Assembly: GCF_007988945.1 (NCBI RefSeq) | Contig: NZ_BJVC01000002.1 | Coordinates: forward strand, 372,001 to 436,000 | Reading direction: 5' to 3' | DNA from: Swaminathania salitolerans | GTDB lineage: Bacteria > Pseudomonadota > Alphaproteobacteria > Acetobacterales > Acetobacteraceae | Length of the DNA: 64,000 nucleotides | Shown: piece by piece, positions 46,878 to 59,500 of the stretch | How the letters are laid out: each line of letters begins with the position of its first letter | How positions within the stretch are numbered: the stretch's first letter is position 1 | Program-made: the position numbers and the translations under genes | Notes under the pieces: model-generated | The model's database searches: none | Told to the model about the DNA's origin: nothing | What the model saw: only the letters and a program-made list of their open reading frames with translations

Positions 46878-48224
46878 TCAGAACAGTTTGCAAACCGCGT
46901 CCACCACCCAGTCAGGCTGCGGAAGCGCATGTTTTTCGAGATTGGCGGCGTAAGGCAGCGGAATATCGAGCCCGCAGACGCGCGCAGGCGGTGCATCGAG
47001 ATAATCGAAAGCCTGCTCGCAGGCGATCGTGCAGATCTCGGCCCCGATACCGGCCACGGGCCAGCCTTCCTCGACCGAGACGATACGGCTCGTCTTCTTC
47101 ACGCTGTTGACGATGGTCTCGGTGTCGAGCGGGCGGATGGTGCGCAGATTGATCACCTCCGCCTCGATCCCCTGCTCTGCCAGTTTCGCAGCCGCCTCGA
47201 GCGCCACACCGACCATGATCGAGAACGCCACCAGCGTGACGTCCTTGCCCTCACGCTCGATCTTCGCCTTGCCGATGGGCAGGATGAAATCCTCATCCAC
47301 AGGGCACGGGAATTTCTGTCCGTAGAGAATCTCGTTTTCGAGCACGATTACCGGATTCGGATCGCGGATGGCGGAACGAAGCAGCCCCTTCGCATCTTCG
47401 GACGACCAGGGTGCGACCACCTTAAGGCCGGGCACATGGGCATACCAGCTGGCATAGCACTGCGAATGCTGTGCGCCCACGCGAGCCGCTGCGCCGTTGG
47501 GGCCACGGAACACGATGGGACAGCCCATCTGTCCGCCCGACATATAAAGCGTCTTGGCTGCCGAATTGATGATATGGTCGATCGCCTGCATGGCGAAATT
47601 CATCGTCATGAATTCCACGATCGGCTTGAGGCCCGTCAGCGCGGCGCCCACGGCCATGCCGGTGAAGCCATGCTCGGTGATCGGCGTGTCGATGACGCGT
47701 TTCTCGCCGAACTCGTCCAGCAATCCCTGACTTATCTTGTAAGCGCCCTGGTACTGGGCGACCTCCTCACCCATGAGGAACACGTCCTCGTCGCGGCGCA
47801 GCTCAGCTGCCATGGCATCGCGAAGGGCCTCACGCACGGTGATGACCGACGTCTCGCCCCATTCGCGATCCGGCGTTGCCACCATGTCCTGCGGCTTCAC
47901 GGGCGCGGTCTGCTCTACGGCGGTCTGTGCCGCTGGCGTCTGTGCGGGTGCAGGACCGCTCTCCAGCGCCGAGATATCCTCACCTTCTTCCGAGATGATG
48001 GCGATCTGGGTATTCACGGCGACGTTTTCCGTGCCCTCCGGAACCAGGATTTTCGCAAGGATACCGCTATCGACGGCTTCGACTTCCATCGTGGCCTTGT
48101 CGGTCTCGATCTCGGCGATGACGTCGCCGGAACTGATCTTGTCGCCTGCCTTGCGCGTCCATTTCGAGAGCGTGCCTTCGGTCATGGTAGGCGAGAGAGC
48201 CGGCATGAGAACAGGAGCGGCCAT
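46878..48224 (-). CDS. pdhB: Pyruvate dehydrogenase E1 beta with N-terminal lipoyl domain
   Basis: 448 residues, about 120 longer than ordinary E1 beta because it starts with its own lipoyl domain ([16 protein letters not shown], lipoyl-Lys in [12 protein letters not shown]) and an Ala/Pro/Gln linker. The E1-beta core ([58 protein letters not shown]) follows. Fused lipoyl domains on E1 beta are typical of alphaproteobacterial PDH complexes. It decarboxylates pyruvate with E1 alpha and thiamine diphosphate. Confidence 0.97.
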   Translation of the reverse strand: MAAPVLMPALSPTMTEGTLSKWTRKAGDKISSGDVIAEIETDKATMEVEAVDSGILAKILVPEGTENVAVNTQIAIISEEGEDISALESGPAPAQTPAAQTAVEQTAPVKPQDMVATPDREWGETSVITVREALRDAMAAELRRDEDVFLMGEEVAQYQGAYKISQGLLDEFGEKRVIDTPITEHGFTGMAVGAALTGLKPIVEFMTMNFAMQAIDHIINSAAKTLYMSGGQMGCPIVFRGPNGAAARVGAQHSQCYASWYAHVPGLKVVAPWSSEDAKGLLRSAIRDPNPVIVLENEILYGQKFPCPVDEDFILPIGKAKIEREGKDVTLVAFSIMVGVALEAAAKLAEQGIEAEVINLRTIRPLDTETIVNSVKKTSRIVSVEEGWPVAGIGAEICTIACEQAFDYLDAPPARVCGLDIPLPYAANLEKHALPQPDWVVDAVCKLF

Positions 48225-48227
48225 AAC

Positions 48228-49247
48228 TTACGCCTCCACCAGAATATCGGTCCAGAGTTCGGAAAGATCGGGCTCGGGGCTGTTCTGCGCGAACTCGGCA
48301 GCGTCGTTGACGATCTGCTTCACCTCGGCATCGATTTCCTTGAAAATATCCTCGCCGGTTCCCTTCTCGACGAGGAGACGGTGAAGCGCCTCGATCGGGT
48401 CGCGCGTGCGCCGCATTTCCTCGACCTCGGACCGGTCGCGGTAACGCGCGGGGTCGGACATCGAGTGACCGCGATAACGATAGGTTTCCATCTCGAGCAG
48501 GAACGGCCCCTTGCCCGCCCGGCAATGCGCGACGGCTTCCTTTGCGGCCTCATGCACGGCGAAGAGATCCATACCGTCCACCTTGCGGCCCGGAATATGC
48601 CAGGGCTCGCCGATACGGGAGAGATCCTTGGCCGCGCTGGCGCGCTCGACGCTCGTGCCCATGCCGTAGCGGTTGTTCTCGATCACATAGATGCAGGGCA
48701 GTTTGTGCAGGGATGCGAGATTGAAGCTCTCATAGACCTGCCCCTGCTGGGCCGCACCTTCTCCGAAATAGGCGACACCCACTTCGTCCGTGCCGCGATA
48801 CTTGTTCGCAAAGGCGAGCCCGGTGCCGATGGCCACCTGGGCGCCGACGATTCCATGACCGCCATAGAAATTCTTCTCGCGCGAGAACATGTGCATGGAG
48901 CCACCCTTGCCATGCGAATAACCGTCCTTGCGTCCGGTCAGTTCCGCCATGACGCCGCGCGGGCTCATGCCCATCATGAGCATATGGGCGTGGTCGCGAT
49001 AGGATGTCACGATCTTGTCGCCAGGCTTCATCGCGAGCGACATGCCGACGATGACCGCTTCCTGACCGATATAGAGATGGCAGAATCCGCCGATCAGTCC
49101 CATGCCGTAAAGCTGCCCGGCCTTCTCCTCGAAGCGGCGCAGGAGCAGCATGTCGCGATATGCTGTGCGAACGGTTTCCAGTGGCAGGATCGGTCCGTTG
49201 TGATCCGCGAGCGGCTGGGCCGCTCCCTTTTTGGCTGAGCCGGACAT
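48228..49247 (-). CDS. pdhA: Pyruvate dehydrogenase E1 alpha
   Basis: 339 residues from the ATG at 49247 (GGAG nine bases upstream); a longer start at 49286 is less likely. RRFEEKAGQLYGMGLIGGFCH, HGIVGAQVAIGTGLAFA and the thiamine-diphosphate motif GEGAAQQGQVYESFNLASLH followed by ENN are present, and YRYRGHSMSDPARYR is the phosphorylation-loop region. First gene of the operon pdhA-pdhB-pdhC-lpdA-lipA-coq10-like. Confidence 0.97.
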   Translation of the reverse strand: MSGSAKKGAAQPLADHNGPILPLETVRTAYRDMLLLRRFEEKAGQLYGMGLIGGFCHLYIGQEAVIVGMSLAMKPGDKIVTSYRDHAHMLMMGMSPRGVMAELTGRKDGYSHGKGGSMHMFSREKNFYGGHGIVGAQVAIGTGLAFANKYRGTDEVGVAYFGEGAAQQGQVYESFNLASLHKLPCIYVIENNRYGMGTSVERASAAKDLSRIGEPWHIPGRKVDGMDLFAVHEAAKEAVAHCRAGKGPFLLEMETYRYRGHSMSDPARYRDRSEVEEMRRTRDPIEALHRLLVEKGTGEDIFKEIDAEVKQIVNDAAEFAQNSPEPDLSELWTDILVEA

Positions 49248-49280
49248 GCTGGGTATCTCCTGAGCCTGACTTTGCGCCAC

Positions 49281-49319
49281 GCGCAACTTACGGACCGGTA
49301 TTTACCAGTCCGGTTGCGC
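49281..49319. promoter_or_regulatory. Long imperfect inverted repeat upstream of pdhA
   Basis: Inner arms CGGAC-c-GGTA and TACC-a-GTCCG (49291-49312) are symmetric about one centre; outer arms GCGCAAC and GTTGCGC (49281-49287, 49313-49319) add a stem with a 3-base bulge. It lies 34-72 bases before the pdhA start and 33 bases after the trpC stop. It may be an operator or leader structure for the PDH operon, or a terminator of the trp operon, although no T-run follows. Confidence 0.5.
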
Positions 49320-49351
49320 AAGTCCACAACCCGGGCTGTTAATTCTGTGCG

Positions 49352-50263
49352 TTACAACGTGCCGAGCAGGCGTCGGGCCGCCAGACCGGGATCGTCCTCG
49401 CGCAGCAGGCTCTCGCCGACGAGAACGCCGCTCGCCCCCACCTCGCCGACCCTCAGGACATCATCTTGCGTTCTGATGCCGCTTTCCGAAACAAGTATGC
49501 GATCAGGGGGCACGAGAGGTGCCAGATCCATCGTCGTCTGCAGATCGGTGGTCAGGGTTCTGAGATTGCGGTTGTTGATTCCGATGAGCGAGGTGTCGAG
49601 CGCGAGCGCCCTGTTCAGTTCGGATTCGTCATGAACCTCGCACAGGACATCCAGATCAAGTCCTCGTGCGAGCCCGATCAGCTCCGCCGCCTCGGAATCG
49701 GAAATCGCGGAGAGAATGAGCAGGATGCAATCGGCACCGATCAGGCGGCTCTCATGCACCTGCCAGGGCTCGAGGATGAAATCCTTGCGCAGGATCGGAA
49801 GGGCGCACGCATCCTTGACCGCCTTGAGATCGTCGATGGAGCCGTGGAAACAGGCGCTCTCGGTCAGGATGGAAAGACAGATCGCGCCGGCGGCCTCATA
49901 GGATTTCGCGATTCCCACCGGGTCGTAATCGGGGCGGAGGATTCCGGCCGAAGGCGACGCCTTCTTGATTTCCGCGATCAGCCCGACCCGCCTGTCGGCG
50001 GCCATCTGCTTGAGCGCCTGACCGAAACCCCGCGTCGGAACGCTGACCTCGCGGGCGCGCGCCGTGATCTCCTTGAGCGGCATGATCTGCGAACGCTGTT
50101 CGACATCGATGCGCGTCCTCGCGCAGATACGTGCCAGAACATCGGGCATCTCGCCTGTCTGGACCGGGACCGATGCCGTATCCTGAACGACGGTTCCCGG
50201 CACCTGTACATCCGGATAACCGGAGGGTGTATCGTGGGCCGGACCGGACGAAGTTTCAGTCAT
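49352..50263 (-). CDS. trpC: Indole-3-glycerol-phosphate synthase
   Basis: 303 residues including a non-conserved N-terminal extension of 38; a start at MPDVLARICARTR (50149) would give the usual length. Catalytic regions GLIAEIKKASPSAG, LSILTESACFHGS, LRKDFILEPWQVHESR, GINNRNLRTL and VSESGIRTQDDV are complete. It closes the indole ring in tryptophan synthesis. The 50263 start overlaps trpD by 4 bases, supporting the longer form. Confidence 0.95.
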   Translation of the reverse strand: MTETSSGPAHDTPSGYPDVQVPGTVVQDTASVPVQTGEMPDVLARICARTRIDVEQRSQIMPLKEITARAREVSVPTRGFGQALKQMAADRRVGLIAEIKKASPSAGILRPDYDPVGIAKSYEAAGAICLSILTESACFHGSIDDLKAVKDACALPILRKDFILEPWQVHESRLIGADCILLILSAISDSEAAELIGLARGLDLDVLCEVHDESELNRALALDTSLIGINNRNLRTLTTDLQTTMDLAPLVPPDRILVSESGIRTQDDVLRVGEVGASGVLVGESLLREDDPGLAARRLLGTL

Positions 50264-51378
50264 GGGAGTCCTGCTATCTGGATCATGCGTGGAGAGGATA
50301 CCGCTTCATCGCCCCGGATATCGGCGTCCTGCGCCCTCGCCAAGGCGGAACGGGCAAGGCCGCTATCGATGGCCTGCGCGGCCGTGGCGACGTTCCGACG
50401 CAGAAGGTCGGATGAGACGGTATCGTTTTCAAGGATGGAAGCCCGCCCTGCAACATGCAGGGCGACGGCTGTATTGAGCAAAACGGTATCGCGATAGGCG
50501 CCGGCCTGCCCCGAGAGCATCTCGATCAGGCGCGCCGCATTGTATCCGGGATCGCCCCCGGCGAGCGCCGCAATCGGACGCCGTGAAAATCCCGCCATCT
50601 CGGGCGTGAGAACGAGGTCCAGAAACCTGTCTCCCTCCCAGGCCCTCATGCGCGACGGGCCGGCGAGCGTGATCTCGTCGCTGCCCCCACGATCGGTCTC
50701 TCCGTGCACGGCCCAGATGCATCGCCCCCCGAGAGCGGCAAGCGTCTGTGCCACCGGCTCGAGCCAGCGCGCTTCGTACACGCCGATCATCTGGCGTCGC
50801 ACACAGGCCGGATTGCACAGGGGACCGACAAGATTGAAAATGGTCCGGAAACCGAGCGCCCCCCTGACGGGCGCGGCATGGCGCATCGCCGGGTGATGAA
50901 CGGGCGCGGAGAGAAAGGCGAGATTATCCTCGTTCAGCCGCCGTGCCTGCTGCGCGAGGTCTTCGCTCGGGGCGATGCCGAGCGCCATGAGCGTATCGGT
51001 CGCACCGCTGCGGGAGGACAGCGCCCGGTTGCCGTGCTTGGCAACGGGTACGCCGAGCCCGGCGAGCACGAAGGCGACGGCTGTGGAGACATTGAGGGTG
51101 CCCAGACCGTCACCGCCCGTGCCGCACACATCCATGGCGTTCTCGGGCACGGAAGGAAGCGTCGTCATGACCTGACGCACGGCACGAACCGCGCCGCTCA
51201 GCTCCTCCACCGTTTCGCCGCGCAGATGGAATGCCATGAGGATGGCCGCGAGCTGCTCGGGAGGCGCGGCCCCGCGCATGACGATGGAAAAGAGCCGCTC
51301 CGTCTCTTCCGCAGTCAGGGTCTGGGCATTGGCGAGTCGGCCCAGAACCTGCCGGAGGCTTCCGCTTTGCGTGTCCAT
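50260..51378 (-). CDS. trpD: Anthranilate phosphoribosyltransferase
   Basis: 372 residues. DVCGTGGDGLGTLNVSTAVA (PRPP loop), KHGNRALSSRSGATD and the metal-binding VHGETDRGGSDEIT region are typical. It joins phosphoribosyl pyrophosphate to anthranilate. It begins directly after the trpG stop with no gap. The C-terminal end after about residue 345 is Arg/Ala-rich and slightly longer than usual. Confidence 0.95.
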   Translation of the reverse strand: MDTQSGSLRQVLGRLANAQTLTAEETERLFSIVMRGAAPPEQLAAILMAFHLRGETVEELSGAVRAVRQVMTTLPSVPENAMDVCGTGGDGLGTLNVSTAVAFVLAGLGVPVAKHGNRALSSRSGATDTLMALGIAPSEDLAQQARRLNEDNLAFLSAPVHHPAMRHAAPVRGALGFRTIFNLVGPLCNPACVRRQMIGVYEARWLEPVAQTLAALGGRCIWAVHGETDRGGSDEITLAGPSRMRAWEGDRFLDLVLTPEMAGFSRRPIAALAGGDPGYNAARLIEMLSGQAGAYRDTVLLNTAVALHVAGRASILENDTVSSDLLRRNVATAAQAIDSGLARSALARAQDADIRGDEAVSSPRMIQIAGLP

Positions 51379-51978
51379 TCAGGCGGCTTGCCGTTCGGGT
51401 GCCGTGCCGCGAACGATCGAGAGGAAATTGGCCAGAAGGCGTCCCCCGTCTTCCGAGGCGATGCTCTCCGGATGGAACTGGACACCATGCACCGGCAGAT
51501 CGCGATGTCGCACGCCCATGATGACGCCGTCCTGCGCGCGGGCATTGACGACCAGACACGCCGGGACACTCTCCGGCGCCAGGGTCAGGCTGTGATATCG
51601 CGTCGCCCGGGTCGGGTCGGGCAATCCCGCGAAAACGCCGCTGCCGTCATGGGCGATGGCATCGACCTTTCCATGCATGGGAACCGGCGCGCGAACCACC
51701 TTCGCCCCGAAGACCTGACCGATCGCCTGATGGCCCAGACAGACGCCAAGCACCGGAATGCCACGGGATGCGGCCTCTGCGATGAGTGGGCAGCATAACC
51801 CGGCCTCATCCGGCGCACGCGGACCGGGAGAGATCACGATGGCCTCGGGCGCGAGGGCGAGCGCGTCCTCGACGCTCAGGGCGTCGTTGCGCCGCACCTC
51901 GCAGCGCTCGCCCAGCATTCCGAAATGATGGACGAGGTTGAAGGTGAAGCTGTCATAGTTGTCGATCAGCAGTATCAT
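51379..51978 (-). CDS. trpG: Anthranilate synthase glutamine amidotransferase component
   Basis: 199 residues from the ATG at 51978 (MILLIDNYDSFTFNLVHHFG). Class I amidotransferase triad: Cys in GVCLGHQAIGQ, His and Glu in VHGVQFHPESI. It feeds ammonia to TrpE, or to para-aminobenzoate synthase since such subunits can be shared. Located 41 bases after trpE. Confidence 0.96.
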   Translation of the reverse strand: MILLIDNYDSFTFNLVHHFGMLGERCEVRRNDALSVEDALALAPEAIVISPGPRAPDEAGLCCPLIAEAASRGIPVLGVCLGHQAIGQVFGAKVVRAPVPMHGKVDAIAHDGSGVFAGLPDPTRATRYHSLTLAPESVPACLVVNARAQDGVIMGVRHRDLPVHGVQFHPESIASEDGGRLLANFLSIVRGTAPERQAA

Positions 51979-52019
51979 GGCATCAAAATGGCGCGCTCTT
52001 CCCTGAAAATCAATTTCCG

Positions 52020-53492
52020 TTACGTTGCTATCGCGCAAGCAGCCTGTTTCACAGCAAGCTCTGCGGCGCGGAATATGGCGCGGGACTTGTGCCGCGTCTC
52101 CATTTCTTCCGCCTCCGGGTCGCTATCCGCGACGACGCCGCACCCGGCCTGCACATGCATCTGACCGTCATGCAGGATGGCCATCCGCAGGCCGATACAG
52201 GTATCCATATCTCCATCCGCACCGAAATAGCCGATACATCCGGCATAAGGTCCCCTGCGGGTTGCCTCCAGCTCGTCGATGATCTCCATCGCCCGGATCT
52301 TGGGCGCCCCCGTCAGCGTGCCTGCCGGGAAGGCCGCTTCCAGCGCATCGATCGCGTCGCATTCGGGACGGATCGCACCGTGAACGGTCGAAGAGATATG
52401 CATGACATGGCTGTAGCGTTCGATCACGAAGGATGCGGGAACCGAGACGCTCCCCATACGCGAAACCCGACCCACATCGTTGCGACCCAGATCGATCAGC
52501 ATCAGATGCTCGGCGCGCTCCTTCTGATCGGCCAGCAGCTCGCGCTCGAGCCTCAGATCGTCGTCGCGATCCGCCCCACGCGGGCGCGTTCCCGCAAGGG
52601 GGCGCACCGTGACGACGCCCTCTCGCAGCCGCACGAGAATCTCGGGAGACGACCCGACGAGCGAGAAGCCATCGAGCTCGACGAGAAACAGGAACGGTGC
52701 CGGATTGACCCGCCGGAGAGAACGGTACAGCGCCAGGGACGGCAGAGGAAATCCGGTCGAGAACCGCTGGCTGGGCACGATCTGGAACGCATCTCCCGCC
52801 GCGATGTAATCCTGCGCGACACGCACCTTCGCCCTGAAGGCTTCGGCCTCCACGGTCGAACGCGGCGGCGCGAGTGTCGTCCCCGCCGGCAATGTATCGG
52901 CGGGATCGGGAGCGACAGTGGCAAGCGCCATCCGCGCACGCCCGAGCAGACTCTCGGCCTCCTCGCGGCTCATGCCGCCTTCCCGCAGGGGCACGGCGAG
53001 ATAAAGCTCGTCGCGCACCGAGTCGAAAACGGCGAAGAGGCCGGGGCGCATCATCACCCCGTCCGGGAGTCCGAGATCGTCCGGAGGCGCTTCCGGCAGG
53101 ACCTCCATATGACGCACCATGTCATAGCCGAGATAGCCGAAAACTCCGCCGATCATGGTGGGCAGCCCCTCGGGCAGTTCGGCACGGCTCTCCTCGACGA
53201 GTTTCCTCAGCGATACGAGCGGGGCATCCCCGACGGGACAGAATGCCGATCCGGCCTCGAGCGGCGCATGATCGATCTCGACCCTGCCCTGCGTGCAGCG
53301 CCAGACCAGATCGGGCAGAAGGGCGATCACGGAATAACGTCCCCGCGTCGCCCCCCCCTCGACGCTTTCGAAAAGCAGCCTGTAGGGCCGCCCCGTCGCG
53401 GATTCGGGCACGAGGGACGAAAGTTTCATATAGGCGGCGACGGGGGTGAGCAGATCCGCTGCCTCGACCGACCAGACGAACCCGGTCGTCAT
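52020..53492 (-). CDS. trpE: Anthranilate synthase component I
   Basis: 490 residues. The chorismate-binding core shows FQIVPSQRFSTGFPLPSLAL, GSSPEILVRLREGVVTVRPL, AGTRPRGADRDDD, MLIDLGRNDVGRVS and FPAGTLTGAPKIRAMEIIDE. It makes anthranilate from chorismate and is normally feedback-inhibited by tryptophan. The start overlaps the upstream ppiD stop by ATGA, leaving no room for a trp leader peptide immediately before trpE. Confidence 0.97.
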   Translation of the reverse strand: MTTGFVWSVEAADLLTPVAAYMKLSSLVPESATGRPYRLLFESVEGGATRGRYSVIALLPDLVWRCTQGRVEIDHAPLEAGSAFCPVGDAPLVSLRKLVEESRAELPEGLPTMIGGVFGYLGYDMVRHMEVLPEAPPDDLGLPDGVMMRPGLFAVFDSVRDELYLAVPLREGGMSREEAESLLGRARMALATVAPDPADTLPAGTTLAPPRSTVEAEAFRAKVRVAQDYIAAGDAFQIVPSQRFSTGFPLPSLALYRSLRRVNPAPFLFLVELDGFSLVGSSPEILVRLREGVVTVRPLAGTRPRGADRDDDLRLERELLADQKERAEHLMLIDLGRNDVGRVSRMGSVSVPASFVIERYSHVMHISSTVHGAIRPECDAIDALEAAFPAGTLTGAPKIRAMEIIDELEATRRGPYAGCIGYFGADGDMDTCIGLRMAILHDGQMHVQAGCGVVADSDPEAEEMETRHKSRAIFRAAELAVKQAACAIAT

Positions 53493-55414
53493 TGCGCCGC
53501 CTCGCCGTTTTCCGCTCCGAGCACCCGTTTGATGACCGCAAGATTGGGCTTGGGCTTGATCTCGTTCTCCAGGCTGCGGACGACCATGATGGGGATATCG
53601 GCGTGATAGCTATCGACGAGCTGGCTGCGCATCATGTCATTCAGGGATTTCGTCGCTTCGGGTGGCGGCATGCGCGTTCCGGTCACGGTGAACACATAAT
53701 AGTCGTCGCCATGCGTCACCATCGCCGTCTTGCCCTTGCCCGTCGAGAAGATCTCACCCAGCAGCTCGGAGGGGAGCCCCGCAGTCTGGACGCGGGAGAC
53801 GGCAAGACCTGTCTGGAGCAAAGCTGCATCCTGCGTCCCAGCGACCGACGGCCCCAGACCGTGCGCAGCGCGTGCGGCGCGCATGAGCGCGGTCGCGCGG
53901 ATTTCGGCCATGCGATCCTGCTGCGCCTTTCTCCAGTCATGCGCCACCTGCTCGCGCACCTCGTCATAGGGCTTGACGTGGCCGGGCTCGATCGCATCGA
54001 CGAGAACCGCGAAGGCGCTGCCCTCCGGACCGTTGACGAGGCTCGGCGCCTCGTCCTTCCCCTGGGAGAAGATACGGGCGATCAGGGCCTTGCGAAGTGC
54101 CTCGTCACCCGGAAGAGGTGCGACCTCGCCATCTTTCGTCAGACCCTGGGCATCGAGCGAGCCCTGGGCGGGAACGGCACCGATATCGCTCGGGATCTGC
54201 TCGAGATCGCGACTGCCTGCAATGGCATCCTGCAATTTGGCGACGCGCGCGGCGAGCAGTTGCGGCGCCTGGAGTTTTGCGGCTTCGTCCCTGATTTCCG
54301 CCTTGGCGTGGTCGAAATCGGTCTTGTGAGGCGGCTTGACCGACGTCACGCGAAAGACCACCCACCCTGTCTCGGTCCGGATCGGCCCTTCGATCTTGCC
54401 GGGCTGTGCCGCGAAAGCCGCCCTGGCCAGTTCCGGGCTCGGGATCGAATCGGCACGGGCATCGGGAAATGCGACCGAGGCCGCCTCGGGATCGCGCTTC
54501 TGGATCGCATCCCACGCGCCGTTTTCCTGCCAGTCGCGAAGCAGGGCTTCGGCCTTGCCTTTATCCGCGACCGTCAGCGCCTCGATGCTGCGCGTCTCGG
54601 GAACGTCGTATTTGCGAATCTCGAGGTCGTAGTAGCGGCGCAGATCCTCATCGGCGAAGGTCAGGGTGCGCGCGATGGTCCCGGCCGTGAGAACGACCGC
54701 CTTGGCGTGACGATATTCCGTCGTGCGGTAGAGCCAGGGGTGCGTGTCGTAGAAGCGTCGCAGCTGGCTCTCCTCAGCCGGGGCCGGAACCTGCATGGCC
54801 GTCGCATCGAGGCGGATCAGATCGATTACATGCTCCTGCGCATCGAAACCCGTGAGACGGTCGAGCATGGCGTTCGGCACGTTCATCGTGTTCCCCAACC
54901 CCTCGAGGAGATTGCGTGTCGCGATATCGTCACGGACCTTGGAAAGAAGATCGCGCTCGCTCATCCCGATCTGGGCGAGCTTGCGATTCATGACCGCACG
55001 ATCGAACCGACCATCGGTGCCATGGAAGAAAGGCATGGCGAATACGGTCTGGCGCACCAGCGCATCGGGGATTTTCATCCCGTTACGATCGGCAAGCGCC
55101 AGGATTTCCGCCTGGGCGAGCAGCCGCTGGAGAACCTGCTGCCCCGCCTGCTGCCGGGTTTCTGCCGGGAGCTGCGTCGGGCTCTGGAAACCGGACTGGC
55201 GCGCGAGCTGCATGAGCTGGCTGCGCAGGGCGACATCGAGATCCTGGGCCGTCACGTCGCGCGTTCCGACCTTGATCGCGATATTGGCCTGGTTGCCGCT
55301 ATAGCTGCCCACCATGTCGCCCACGCCCCAGCCGACAAAGGCAAGGAAGATGAGGAGCGCGATGATGCGCCCAACCCAGGAATCGACGACGAGATGACGT
55401 AAGGCGGTGATCAT
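53489..55414 (-). CDS. ppiD: PpiD-like membrane-anchored periplasmic peptidyl-prolyl isomerase
   Basis: 641 residues from the ATG at 55414. A single N-terminal membrane anchor (GRIIALLIFLAFVGWGVGDM) is followed by a SurA_N-type chaperone domain (AQDLDVALRSQLMQLARQSG) and a parvulin-like region around ARAAFAAQPGKIEGPIRTETG with VVFRVTSVKPP. PpiD assists folding of newly exported envelope proteins at the Sec translocon. It leads the trp operon through a 4-base overlap with trpE, an arrangement also known from other alphaproteobacteria. The longer open frame upstream of 55414 is not conserved-looking. Confidence 0.9.
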   Translation of the reverse strand: MITALRHLVVDSWVGRIIALLIFLAFVGWGVGDMVGSYSGNQANIAIKVGTRDVTAQDLDVALRSQLMQLARQSGFQSPTQLPAETRQQAGQQVLQRLLAQAEILALADRNGMKIPDALVRQTVFAMPFFHGTDGRFDRAVMNRKLAQIGMSERDLLSKVRDDIATRNLLEGLGNTMNVPNAMLDRLTGFDAQEHVIDLIRLDATAMQVPAPAEESQLRRFYDTHPWLYRTTEYRHAKAVVLTAGTIARTLTFADEDLRRYYDLEIRKYDVPETRSIEALTVADKGKAEALLRDWQENGAWDAIQKRDPEAASVAFPDARADSIPSPELARAAFAAQPGKIEGPIRTETGWVVFRVTSVKPPHKTDFDHAKAEIRDEAAKLQAPQLLAARVAKLQDAIAGSRDLEQIPSDIGAVPAQGSLDAQGLTKDGEVAPLPGDEALRKALIARIFSQGKDEAPSLVNGPEGSAFAVLVDAIEPGHVKPYDEVREQVAHDWRKAQQDRMAEIRATALMRAARAAHGLGPSVAGTQDAALLQTGLAVSRVQTAGLPSELLGEIFSTGKGKTAMVTHGDDYYVFTVTGTRMPPPEATKSLNDMMRSQLVDSYHADIPIMVVRSLENEIKPKPNLAVIKRVLGAENGEAAQ

Positions 55415-55808
55415 ACGCGGTGCAGGTCCAGAACAGGCCAGGGTTGGAAAAGAGGGAACCATAGTGCCGGACGCCCGGATTGACCAGACGGCGCCCCGGA
55501 ACAGGACCCCGCAACAGAGAACGGGAATGCGGAGCGGGCGCGCATGACGCCTTGCGCGGATCGGCACCCCCTCCTTCCTGAAGCGGTCGCCTCCCCCCCC
55601 TGAAGCGGTCGCCCCCGGGCCGGAATGTCCGGATGATCGCTTGAGCGCGCGGATATCCCCGCCGGAACCGGATGAAGATCCGCTCGAAGAAACACCCGAA
55701 GCAGTGCGACGACACGAGAAGATGATCTGTCATGATCAAATTCACCCCTGTTTCGTAACAGGGCATATCAGCTAAGCCCGGTTGAAACCGAAACGGAGAG
55801 GGCAATCG
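55415..55808. other. Divergent promoter region ppiD / tpiA
   Basis: About 390 bases without a gene. It contains a 15-bp direct repeat CCTGAAGCGGTCGCC at 55577 and 55599 (22-base period) and, nearer tpiA, a palindrome at 55746. The AT-richer stretch 55720-55790 likely carries the tpiA promoter. Confidence 0.6.
55746..55763. promoter_or_regulatory. Palindrome upstream of tpiA, LacI-family-like
   Basis: CCCTGTT-TCGT-AACAGGG: two perfect 7-bp arms around a centre containing CG, as in many LacI-family operators. It is 46 bases before the tpiA ATG. It could equally be a hairpin in the leader. Confidence 0.4.
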
Positions 55809-56558
55809 ATGCGCCAGATGATCATGGGCAACTGGAAAATGCATGGGCTGCGGGGTTCGGGCGAGAGGCTGGCGCGCGAGATCGCAAAGGGGGCGGATCC
55901 GGCTTGTGTCAGCCGCGATCTCGTCATTGCACCGCCTTTCACGCTTCTTTCCTCTCTGGCTCCGCTGCTCTCGCCTCATGGCATCGGTCTGGCCGCGCAG
56001 GATTGCCACGAGGATCCCGATGGCGCCCATACGGGCGATATCGCGGCACCGATGCTCGCCGATCTCGGCGTGAGCCATGTCATTCTTGGACATTCGGAGC
56101 GGCGCCAGAACCATCACGAATCCAGCGCGCTGATCTGCCGCAAGGTGGAAGCTGCACAGAAAAGCGGCCTCATTCCGGTCCTGTGCGTCGGGGAGACGGA
56201 GGCGGACAAGGCGGCGGACCGGGTCGAGGACGTTCTGGGACGTCAGATCGAGGAGTCCCTGCCGAGAGGGTTTTCGGGAATCGTGGCCTATGAGCCCGTC
56301 TGGGCGATCGGAACGGGCCAGGCAGCGACCGAACAGGATATCAGCGACCGCATGGCCTTCCTGCATGCTGCGATCGCGCGCCACCTCGAAACGGATGACA
56401 AAGCGACACGCATCCTGTATGGCGGCTCAGTCAAGCCCGAAGATGCCGCGTCCATCCTCGCCGTTCCAGGTGTCGGGGGCGTGCTTGTCGGCGGGGCGAG
56501 CCTGACCGCGGAGTCCTTCCTCGGCATCGCGCGGGCTGGCCTGAAGCCGGCATATTGA
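55809..56558 (+). CDS. tpiA: Triose-phosphate isomerase
   Basis: 249 residues from the ATG at 55809 (GGAGAGGG upstream). MGNWKMHGL (Asn, Lys), ILGHSERR (catalytic His), [11 protein letters not shown] (catalytic Glu) and [10 protein letters not shown] are complete. It interconverts dihydroxyacetone phosphate and glyceraldehyde-3-phosphate. Followed 34 bases later by secG. Confidence 0.98.
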   Translation: MRQMIMGNWKMHGLRGSGERLAREIAKGADPACVSRDLVIAPPFTLLSSLAPLLSPHGIGLAAQDCHEDPDGAHTGDIAAPMLADLGVSHVILGHSERRQNHHESSALICRKVEAAQKSGLIPVLCVGETEADKAADRVEDVLGRQIEESLPRGFSGIVAYEPVWAIGTGQAATEQDISDRMAFLHAAIARHLETDDKATRILYGGSVKPEDAASILAVPGVGGVLVGGASLTAESFLGIARAGLKPAY

Positions 56559-56582
56559 CGGCGTTTTTATTCAGTTTCCTAG

Positions 56583-59489
<2,907 letters not shown>

Positions 59490-59500
<11 letters not shown>

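Noticed and set aside
46536..49238. A 900-codon open frame on the plus strand antisense to pdhA-pdhB-pdhC
   Set aside because: It mirrors three unmistakable PDH genes; long antisense frames arise from GC-rich codon bias, and its translation has no protein-like motifs.
53492..55402. A 636-codon plus-strand frame antisense to ppiD
   Set aside because: Same cause; ppiD has a membrane anchor and chaperone domains on the other strand.
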